Shown here: positions 1 through 4,690 of the stretch, one piece after another
Numbering within the stretch: position 1 is the first letter of the stretch
Layout of the letters: each line of letters opens with the position of its first letter
Source of the DNA: UBA8337 sp049889915
GTDB lineage: Bacteria; Pseudomonadota; Alphaproteobacteria; RS24
Assembly (NCBI GenBank): GCA_049889915.1
Contig: JBMHCM010000140.1
Coordinates: 1 to 6,111, forward strand
Reading direction: 5' to 3'
DNA length: 6,111 bases
Program-made: the position numbers and the translations under genes
The notes under the pieces: generated by a model
Told to the model about the DNA's origin: nothing
Database searches by the model: none
Seen by the model: only the letters and a program-made list of their open reading frames with translations

Positions 1-60
1 GTCAAAGACTGGGCAAAAGGCTTGGCGGAGGCGCTGCGCCGGGGGCGGAGCCAGCTCTAG
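1..60 (+). pseudogene. moaA: MoaA upstream segment, in a different frame from the rest of moaA
   Basis: Frame 1 reads VKDWAKGLAEALRRG and then runs into RSQL and a TAG stop at 58-60. Its spacing and character fit the helix between the GGEP region and the TTN strand of MoaA (a charged residue pair, then LA..L..G). The remainder of MoaA continues in frame 3 from about position 45 as AEPALEELVLTTNAT. Adding one G to the run of five at 41-45 joins the two as LRRGAEPALEELVLTTN, which is the expected family arrangement. This segment is therefore the broken-off upstream part of moaA rather than a separate gene. The radical-SAM CxxxCxxC motif lies outside the window. The break may be a sequencing or assembly error in the homopolymer, or a genuine mutation. 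Confidence 0.75.
41..45 (+). other. G5 homopolymer, probable site of the moaA frameshift
   Basis: Five consecutive G residues sit exactly where MoaA homology passes from frame 1 to frame 3. Six G residues would give one continuous reading frame (cgc cgg ggg gcg gag cca). This is inferred from family resemblance, not from an alignment. Confidence 0.6.
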
Positions 61-65
61 AGGAA

Positions 66-776
66 TTGGTGCTGACCACCAATGCTACGCAGCTGCAACA
101 TCATGCGCAAACTTTGGTCGATTGCGGCGTCAAGCGGGTCAATGTTTCTTTGGATACGCTGGACCGCGATGTGTTTCATCGGCTGACGCGGCGCGATACG
201 CTGCATCAAACACTGGCCGGTATTGAGGCGGCGCAGGCGGCCGGGCTGCAGGTAAAAATCAACACGGTGGCGTTGAAAAACTACAATCAAGACGAACTGC
301 CGCAACTCATTGAGTGGGCGCATGAGCGCGGAATGGATATGACGCTCATCGAGACCATGCCAATGGGTTTTGTCGATGAAGACCGCTTCGACCAATATGT
401 ACCTTTGTTGCCGCTGCAAGAGCGATTGGTCGCGCAATTTGGCTTGCAGCCAAGCAGCTATCGCAGTGGTGGCCCGGCGGTTTATTTCACCCGGCCGGAT
501 AGTGAGCGGCGGGTCGGCTTTATTTCGCCTTTGACCAATAATTTCTGCAGCGGCTGCAACCGCGTGCGGGTTACCTGCACCGGCGAGATTTACACCTGCC
601 TTGGACAAGACGGCAAAATGGATTTGCGCCCGGCCTTGAAGGCACAAGATATCACCGCTTTGAACGCGCTGCTGGATGCCGCTTTGATGGCCAAACCCAA
701 AGGCCATGATTTTGCCATTGCCAAAGACAATCCGACACCGGCGACGGCGCGGCACATGTCGGTAACGGGAGGCTAA
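66..776 (+). CDS. moaA: GTP 3',8-cyclase MoaA (C-terminal ~236 residues; 5' part lies upstream and is frameshifted)
   Basis: MoaA is the cytoplasmic radical-SAM enzyme that, with MoaC, turns GTP into cyclic pyranopterin monophosphate, the first step of Moco synthesis. Family landmarks seen, counted from the TTG at 66, are the TTNATQL strand at the start, the VNVSLDTLD motif, KINTVALK, and MTLIETMPMG. The C-terminal [4Fe-4S] cluster motif C-x2-C-x13-C is at C161, C164 and C178 (FCSGCNRVRV...TC). LGQDGKMDLR and KPKGHDF follow, and the conserved double-glycine tail MSVTGG closes the protein. Full MoaA is about 330-350 residues, so roughly 100 are missing here. The TTG at 66 is only the first possible start after the frameshift and lies inside a conserved strand, so it is probably not a real start; the same frame is open leftwards to the window edge. 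The gene heads the Moco operon, 1 nt before moaD. Confidence 0.96.
   Translation: MVLTTNATQLQHHAQTLVDCGVKRVNVSLDTLDRDVFHRLTRRDTLHQTLAGIEAAQAAGLQVKINTVALKNYNQDELPQLIEWAHERGMDMTLIETMPMGFVDEDRFDQYVPLLPLQERLVAQFGLQPSSYRSGGPAVYFTRPDSERRVGFISPLTNNFCSGCNRVRVTCTGEIYTCLGQDGKMDLRPALKAQDITALNALLDAALMAKPKGHDFAIAKDNPTPATARHMSVTGG
767..772 (+). promoter_or_regulatory. Ribosome binding site of moaD, inside the end of moaA
   Basis: GGGAGG lies 5 nt before the moaD ATG. It is formed by the codons for the essential Gly-Gly tail of MoaA (gga ggc), so the same bases serve as MoaA C-terminus and moaD Shine-Dalgarno sequence. Confidence 0.75.
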
Positions 777-777
777 G

Positions 778-1023
778 ATGCGGGTGGATTTTTTCGGTCG
801 CTTGGCTGACTTAAATGGTGGCAGACAAATGGACGGCGTGCCGGATGATTTGGCCGATGGCGCGGCTTTGCGCAATTGGTTGAGCGAGACGGCGCCGCAT
901 ATGGCTGATATTCTTGCCCACCCCGGAACCCGCTTGGTAATGGATGACGCGATTGCCGATTGGCAAACCCCGCTGGCCGAAGCACACCATATTGCCATTA
1001 TTCCGATTGTCAGCGGCGGCTAA
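778..1023 (+). CDS. moaD: Molybdopterin synthase sulfur-carrier subunit MoaD
   Basis: MoaD is a small ubiquitin-like protein whose C-terminal glycine is adenylated by MoeB and then loaded as a thiocarboxylate. It supplies the sulfur for the dithiolene of molybdopterin while its tail is inserted into MoaE. The product is 81 residues, the same length as the E. coli protein. It starts MRVDFFGRLADL, a typical first beta strand, and ends IIPIVSGG, matching the family ending PPVSGG with Ile in place of the second Pro. The ATG at 778 is fixed by a strong GGGAGG site 5 nt upstream. The gene lies 1 nt after the moaA stop and 1 nt before the moaE start, so the three are surely co-transcribed and probably translationally coupled. 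No moeB is present in the window. Confidence 0.95.
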   Translation: MRVDFFGRLADLNGGRQMDGVPDDLADGAALRNWLSETAPHMADILAHPGTRLVMDDAIADWQTPLAEAHHIAIIPIVSGG

Positions 1024-1024
1024 T

Positions 1025-1513
1025 ATGAGCGCCGATATGCATATCGCTCTGCCGGCCGAAGATTTTGACGCTGATGCTGCCTTGGCAGCGTTTCGCGCCG
1101 GGGTCGAGAGCGCCGGTGCCATTGTCAGTTTTCTCGGTCAGGTCAGCCGCGAGGATGCCGCCAATCCGGTCGAAGCGCTTTATCTCGACCATATGCCGCA
1201 AGCGACGCATAACTCCATCGCACAAGTGGCGACGCGGGCCGCCGCCCGGTGGCCGCTTTTGAAGCTGACGATTATTCACCGCGTTGGCGAGGTGAAGGTC
1301 GGGCATCCGATTGTGTTGGTGGCCTGTGCAGCGCGCCATCGCCGCGACGCCTTTGAGGCGGCCGATTATCTCATGGATTTTTTGAAATCCGATGTACTGT
1401 TATGGAAGAAGGAAATTCGTGCCGATGGCGAAAGCTGGATTGAGCCGCGGGCGCAGGATTATGACGATAAGGAAAGGTGGGACAGCCCATGCACGGAATC
1501 AACGAAAGCCTGA
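1025..1513 (+). CDS. moaE: Molybdopterin synthase catalytic subunit MoaE
   Basis: MoaE is the large subunit of cytoplasmic molybdopterin synthase, which turns cyclic pyranopterin monophosphate into molybdopterin using MoaD thiocarboxylate. From the ATG at 1025 the product has 162 residues, slightly longer than the usual ~150. Recognisable blocks are GAIVSFLGQVSR (31-42), LYLDHMP (52-58), IIHRVGEVKVG (83-93), RHRRDAFEAADYLMDFLK (104-121) and LLWKKE (125-130). Lys121 and Lys128 match the catalytic lysine pair of E. coli MoaE (Lys119 and Lys126) with the same 7-residue spacing, and His105-Arg106 match its conserved HR. The frame is open further upstream to 944, but that stretch lies inside moaD and has no MoaE character. 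The short tail after ERW is where moaB already begins (25-nt overlap). The Shine-Dalgarno sequence is weak, which suggests coupling to moaD. Confidence 0.95.
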   Translation: MSADMHIALPAEDFDADAALAAFRAGVESAGAIVSFLGQVSREDAANPVEALYLDHMPQATHNSIAQVATRAAARWPLLKLTIIHRVGEVKVGHPIVLVACAARHRRDAFEAADYLMDFLKSDVLLWKKEIRADGESWIEPRAQDYDDKERWDSPCTESTKA

Positions 1514-2019
1514 CATTCATTCCGGTCAATATTGCCGTCATGACCGTGTCGGACACACGCACCGCCGAGACCGACACATCAGGCGATATTTTGGCGCAAC
1601 GGCTCACGGCGGCCGGGCATAATTTGGCCGATCGCTGTATCGTCACCGATGATAAGGCGAAAATTGCCGCGCAAGTGCAGGGCTGGATTGACGACCCGCA
1701 AATTGATGTCGTGATTTCCACCGGCGGCACCGGCTTGACCGGCCGCGATACCACGCCGGAAGCCATCACGCCGCTATTTGAAAAGACCATTGAGGGCTTT
1801 TCGGTCATTTTTCATCAGGTCAGTTTTCAATCGGTCGGCCTGTCGACGCTGCAATCGCGCGCCGTGGCCGGGCTGGCCAAAAATACTTTCATCTTTGCGT
1901 TGCCCGGCTCAAACGGCGCCGTCAAAGATGGCTGGGATAAAGTCATCAGCTATCAATTGGACAGCCGCCATAAGCCCTGCAATTTGGTCGAACTGATGCC
2001 GCGCTTGGATGAGAAATAG
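1489..2019 (+). CDS. moaB: Molybdenum cofactor biosynthesis protein MoaB (MogA/MoaB family)
   Basis: This is a member of the molybdopterin-binding MogA/MoaB family. In organisms without Mog such proteins carry out Mg-ATP-dependent adenylation of molybdopterin; in E. coli MoaB itself is dispensable. The 176-residue product closely follows E. coli MoaB: FIPVNIAVMTVSDTR near the N-terminus, TDTSGDIL, ISTGGTGLTGRDTTPEA (76-92), STLQSRAVAGLA (119-130), FALPGSNGA (136-144) and the ending RHKPCNL. Asp54 and Asp87 occupy the positions of conserved acidic residues of the molybdopterin-binding fold. I chose the ATG at 1489 over the in-frame GTG at 1477 because GGTGGG (1476-1481) is well placed 7 nt before it. 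The gene overlaps the end of moaE by 25 nt. Its place between moaE and moaC suggests it is the working adenylyltransferase here, which is inference. Confidence 0.93.
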   Translation: MHGINESLTFIPVNIAVMTVSDTRTAETDTSGDILAQRLTAAGHNLADRCIVTDDKAKIAAQVQGWIDDPQIDVVISTGGTGLTGRDTTPEAITPLFEKTIEGFSVIFHQVSFQSVGLSTLQSRAVAGLAKNTFIFALPGSNGAVKDGWDKVISYQLDSRHKPCNLVELMPRLDEK

Positions 2020-2062
2020 AGAAGAGCAATAGGCATAAGAAATAAAGACGAGAAACAGCCAC

Positions 2063-2542
2063 ATGAGCGATAAATTAACCCATTTTGACGCCGATGGCCG
2101 CGCCCATATGGTCGATGTCGGCGGTAAGCAAGCTAGCGACCGCACGGCGCGGGCGCAGGGCTTTGTTGCCCTGACTGGTGCGACATTGGCGGCCATTGCC
2201 GCCGGTCAAGCGGCCAAGGGCGATGTGCTGGCCGTGGCCGAATTGGCCGGTATTATGGCGGCCAAAAAGACCGCCGATTTGATACCGCTCTGCCACCCTT
2301 TGCCCTTATCGCGGGTCAAATTGGTTTTGACGCAACAAAAAGACGGCATTTCCGTGGTCGCCGATGTTGCCTGTAGTGGCAAGACCGGTGTTGAAATGGA
2401 GGCGTTGACTGCCGTTTCCGTGGCTTGCCTGACCGTCTATGACATGACCAAAGCAATGGATAAGGCGGCGCGCATCGGCCCGATTGAGTTGGTTGAAAAA
2501 ACCGGCGGCAAATCCGGTGATTTTCGCGGTGACCCTGAATGA
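2063..2542 (+). CDS. moaC: Cyclic pyranopterin monophosphate synthase MoaC
   Basis: MoaC converts the MoaA product 3',8-cyclo-7,8-dihydro-GTP into cyclic pyranopterin monophosphate, acting as a cytoplasmic hexamer. The product is 159 residues, the usual length, and is colinear with E. coli MoaC: LTHFDADGRAHMVDVGGK (5-22), KGDVLAVAELAGIMAAKKT (52-70), DLIPLCHPLPLS (72-83), SGKTGVEMEALTAVSVA (105-121), YDMTKAMDK (126-134) and the end KTGGKSGDFRG. Asp127 and Lys130 match the catalytic pair of E. coli MoaC (Asp128 and Lys131), and the CHP motif (77-79) is intact. A 43-nt purine-rich spacer separates it from moaB. No clear Shine-Dalgarno sequence precedes the ATG, so initiation may be weak or coupled. 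The moeA start follows 12 nt after the stop. Confidence 0.97.
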   Translation: MSDKLTHFDADGRAHMVDVGGKQASDRTARAQGFVALTGATLAAIAAGQAAKGDVLAVAELAGIMAAKKTADLIPLCHPLPLSRVKLVLTQQKDGISVVADVACSGKTGVEMEALTAVSVACLTVYDMTKAMDKAARIGPIELVEKTGGKSGDFRGDPE

Positions 2543-2554
2543 GCGGGGCGCGGC

Positions 2555-3757
2555 ATGATTAGCGTTGAGGAAGCTTGGGCGTTTTTGGCGCAAACCGAAG
2601 TGTTGAACGGCCATGAAACCGTGCCTTTAAGCGATGCAGCAGGCCGCGTGCTGAGCTGTGATGTGGCGGCGCAGCGCACGCAACCGCCGGTTCATGTGTC
2701 GGCCATGGATGGCTACGCACTGCGCTTTCAAGATGTCTCTCAAGGCCGGACGCAATTCGACATTATCGGCGAAGTGCCGGCCGGCAAGCGTTTTGACGGC
2801 AGTCTGGCTGAAGGTCAGGCGGTGCGTATTTTCACTGGTGCTGCTGTGCCTGACGGGGCCGACCATATTGTCATTCAAGAAGATGTGACGCGCGACGGCA
2901 CGCAGATGCGCCTCACCGCGCCGCAAGACAAACCGGCGCATATTCGCCGCGCCGGACAGGATTTTGCCGGCGGCGATATATTGCTGTCCGCAGGTCGGGT
3001 GTTGACGGCTGCCGATTTGGCACTGGCGGCCAATGGCAATCATGCTGATTTGTGTGTGACGCCGCGCCCGCGCATTGCCTTTATCGCTTCCGGCGACGAG
3101 CTGAAACCGGCCGGACAGGCTTTGGGCGAGGTCGATATCCCCGACAGTCTGGGGGTGGCGCTCGCCGCTCTGGTCAGCCAATGGGGCGGTGTGCCGGTCG
3201 GCCATGCGCTGACGCCCGATGATCCGGCGCAATTTGCCGCCGCCGTGCAAGCGCTGCCGCAGGCCGATATTTATGTGCCGATTGGGGGCGCGTCGGTCGG
3301 CGCCTATGATTTCGCCAAACAGGTATTTGCCGATTTGGGCTATCAGATGGTGTTCAGCAAAATCGCTGTCAAACCGGGCAAGCCGTGCTGGTTTGCCACC
3401 ACCTCTTCTTCTTCAGCGTCTTCTGTGGCGCTGGGTCTGCCGGGCAATCCGGCCTCAGCCATGGTGACGGCGCATTTGTTTTTGCGTCCGTTGATTGCCC
3501 ATTTGGCGGGCCGCTCGGCCGCTCTGCCATGGGCGCATGGCCGTTTGACGGCTGCTCTCTCGGCCAATGGCGGTCGCGAGAATTTTTTGCGCGGCGAATT
3601 TAGCATCGACGATACCGGCCAAGTGCAGCTCTGCGCTTCTGCCAAGCAGGACAGCGCGCTGACATCGGTATTTTCGGCCGCCAATTGCCTAATTCGCCGT
3701 CCGATTGAGGATGCGGCCCGTCAGCCCGGCGATGTGGTAATGATTTTGCCGCTCTAG
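2555..3757 (+). CDS. moeA: Molybdopterin molybdenumtransferase MoeA
   Basis: MoeA takes adenylated molybdopterin and catalyses molybdate insertion to give Moco; it acts as a cytoplasmic dimer. The product has 400 residues against about 411 in E. coli. Landmarks are SAMDGYA at 49-55 (Asp52 matches functionally important Asp59 of E. coli), RIFTGAAVPDGAD, QEDV, SGDELKP with GDEL at 180-183, GGASVGAYD at 244-252, VKPGKP ending at 277 and LGLPGNPAS at 293-301. Two details differ from the common family pattern. Ile243 precedes GGASVG where Ser is usual, and a serine-rich stretch (TTSSSSASS) stands just before the GLPGNP motif. The ATG at 2555 is the first start after an in-frame stop at 2540-2542, which is also the moaC stop. 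The upstream GCGGGG is a weak ribosome site. It is the last Moco gene in the window. Confidence 0.96.
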   Translation: MISVEEAWAFLAQTEVLNGHETVPLSDAAGRVLSCDVAAQRTQPPVHVSAMDGYALRFQDVSQGRTQFDIIGEVPAGKRFDGSLAEGQAVRIFTGAAVPDGADHIVIQEDVTRDGTQMRLTAPQDKPAHIRRAGQDFAGGDILLSAGRVLTAADLALAANGNHADLCVTPRPRIAFIASGDELKPAGQALGEVDIPDSLGVALAALVSQWGGVPVGHALTPDDPAQFAAAVQALPQADIYVPIGGASVGAYDFAKQVFADLGYQMVFSKIAVKPGKPCWFATTSSSSASSVALGLPGNPASAMVTAHLFLRPLIAHLAGRSAALPWAHGRLTAALSANGGRENFLRGEFSIDDTGQVQLCASAKQDSALTSVFSAANCLIRRPIEDAARQPGDVVMILPL

Positions 3758-3774
3758 CCGTTTCGCCGCGCCGC

Positions 3775-3803
3775 TTGTCGGCCATGCAAATGCCACTTAT
3801 ATA
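3775..3803 (+). promoter_or_regulatory. Candidate sigma70-type promoter of the pilin-like gene
   Basis: TTGTCG at 3775-3780 and TATATA at 3798-3803 are separated by 17 nt, the ideal spacing. Each matches the consensus at 4 of 6 positions. The 68-nt gap after moeA contains the only TATATATA-like stretch in a GC-rich neighbourhood. The predicted leader is only about 15 nt. Cotranscription with moeA is not excluded, since no convincing terminator follows moeA. Confidence 0.35.
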
Positions 3804-3815
3804 TAGGCCAGTTCT

Positions 3816-3820
3816 GGAGG
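3816..3820 (+). promoter_or_regulatory. Strong ribosome binding site supporting the GTG start of the pilin-like gene
   Basis: GGAGG lies 5 nt before the GTG at 3826. It decides this start, which puts the prepilin cleavage motif at the correct distance from the N-terminus (a 5-residue leader). Confidence 0.8.
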
Positions 3821-3825
3821 ATTAA

Positions 3826-4524
3826 GTGCATAAGGCAGGTTTCTCACTGATTGAATTGCTGGTGGTCGTGGCCATTTTGGGCATTCTGGCGGCTGTCGGC
3901 GTGGTCGGCTATCAAAGCTATATTGACGCCACCAAGCTGGATGTGGCGCAAAGCAATGGCGACACGATTGACCGCGCTTTGGACACTGACTTTGTGGCGC
4001 TGACATCTGGCCTTGGCGGCAATAGCGCGCTGGCCAAAGGCACAGTGGCGACAGATGAACGTTGCTACACCTATGTTGATAAAATCGTCGCCGGCATGAA
4101 TGAGTCGAGCAATTTTAAAAACCCCTATGACCAAACGCTCAATGCGGCGGTCAATATGCATGCCAGTGCCAGCCAATCGAACAGCCAAGCCGAATTGGCG
4201 TTCGGGCAAATCGGCTTTATGTGTTCCGATCCGTGCTCGCGGCTGAACAGTAAGGATTTTTACATGCATCACTGCGTGTGCATTCAAACCGGCGGCGATG
4301 ATGAAACCGATACGGGCTGCCAATCGCCGACCTATGATGCCGGTGTTTATATCGGCAAAAGCAAATTTGTGTTCAACGCTTCGGGCGTGCAGCAAACACT
4401 GAAAATGCCTTGCGTGCTGAATAATAGCAATGACGTCAATGAGGGATGCGACACCGCGCAATCGACCGCCAAATATGCCTGCCCAACGCCGGCTGCGGTT
4501 TCCAATTTGGCCAATGAATGCTGA
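3826..4524 (+). CDS. Type IV pilin-like protein with class III signal peptide, cysteine-rich
   Basis: The product of 232 residues begins MHKAGFSLIELLVVVAILG. This is a textbook prepilin leader: a five-residue basic leader ending in Gly5, cleavage before Phe6, Glu at mature position 5 (Glu10), then about 22 hydrophobic residues that form the membrane anchor and assembly helix. It would be cleaved and N-methylated by a prepilin peptidase and built into a type IV pilus or a pseudopilus. The globular part is not one I recognise. It has ten cysteines (80, 133, 137, 150, 152, 165, 196, 208, 219, 232), unusually many for a pilin, including CSDPC and CVC clusters and a cysteine as the last residue. 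The last two recall the disulfide-bounded C-terminal loop of pilins. No assembly genes (ATPase, platform, peptidase) are nearby, so it could be a major pilin, a minor pilin or a pseudopilin. Confidence 0.88.
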   Translation: MHKAGFSLIELLVVVAILGILAAVGVVGYQSYIDATKLDVAQSNGDTIDRALDTDFVALTSGLGGNSALAKGTVATDERCYTYVDKIVAGMNESSNFKNPYDQTLNAAVNMHASASQSNSQAELAFGQIGFMCSDPCSRLNSKDFYMHHCVCIQTGGDDETDTGCQSPTYDAGVYIGKSKFVFNASGVQQTLKMPCVLNNSNDVNEGCDTAQSTAKYACPTPAAVSNLANEC

Positions 4525-4557
4525 GTGGTGAGTGATGAACGCTGAGCGGTGCATGCG
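4516..4557 (+). repeat. Imperfect 21-bp tandem duplication across the pilin-like stop codon
   Basis: Positions 4516-4536 and 4537-4557 match at 15 of 21 bases, both beginning GAAyGCTGAGyGGTG. The first copy carries the last codons and the stop (GAA TGC TGA). The second would read GAA CGC TGA in the same frame. It may be an old small duplication, or chance. Confidence 0.35.
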
Positions 4558-4565
4558 CACTAACG

Positions 4566-4593
4566 AACAGGCCATGAAATTGGCAGTTTTTTT
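4566..4593 (+). terminator. Possible rho-independent terminator of the pilin-like gene
   Basis: An imperfect hairpin (AAC..GCCA, loop TGAAAT, TGGC..GTT, with one mismatch and one bulged G) is followed directly by seven T residues at 4587-4593. It lies 42 nt after the pilin-like stop. The stem is short and weak, so confidence is moderate. Confidence 0.45.
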
Positions 4594-4654
4594 AGAATAT
4601 TTTCTATGTCGATAATCGGTCTTTTGACGTAAGTTTCTTATAAAATTAAGTGAG
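4594..4654 (+). promoter_or_regulatory. AT-rich leader likely to hold the promoter of the large downstream gene
   Basis: This is the most AT-rich stretch of the window and it separates a probable terminator from the next start codon. It contains GATAAT (4611-4616) and TATAAA (4639-4644) as possible -10 boxes and TTGACG (4624-4629) as a possible -35 box. TTGACG and TATAAA are only 9 nt apart, so no complete sigma70 promoter can be named. Assignment rests on position and composition. Confidence 0.3.
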
Positions 4655-4668
4655 GATGCTGCAGCATC
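4655..4668. promoter_or_regulatory. Perfect 14-bp palindrome upstream of the large repeat protein gene
   Basis: GATGCTGCAGCATC is identical to its own reverse complement. It lies in the intergenic leader, 22 nt before the ATG at 4691 and just after the AT-rich promoter-like stretch, a position suited to a dimeric repressor. No known operator family is recognised. Confidence 0.4.
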
Positions 4669-4690
4669 ATTTGTGTTTGGTGAGAGCGTT

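Noticed and set aside
57..998. 313-codon open frame on the minus strand over moaA and moaD
   Set aside because: It lies opposite genes with clear MoaA and MoaD motifs and crosses their boundary; its product has no recognisable motif and reflects the codon bias of the plus strand.
944..1024. Longer MoaE start at 944
   Set aside because: The extra 27 residues lie inside moaD and do not resemble MoaE; the ATG at 1025 directly follows the moaD stop.
1477..1488. GTG start for MoaB at 1477
   Set aside because: The ribosome site would overlap or lie too close to it; the ATG at 1489 is properly spaced.
3769..3783. GCCG-CTTGT-CGGC hairpin after moeA as a terminator
   Set aside because: The stem is only 4 bp and no T tract follows.
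4580..4596. TTGGCA with downstream T-rich tract as a sigma54 promoter, as for some pilin genes
   Set aside because: The conserved GC of the -12 element is missing at the required spacing; the sequence fits a terminator better.
4624..4644. TTGACG plus TATAAA as a sigma70 promoter
   Set aside because: Only 9 nt separate the two boxes, far below the 16-18 nt needed.
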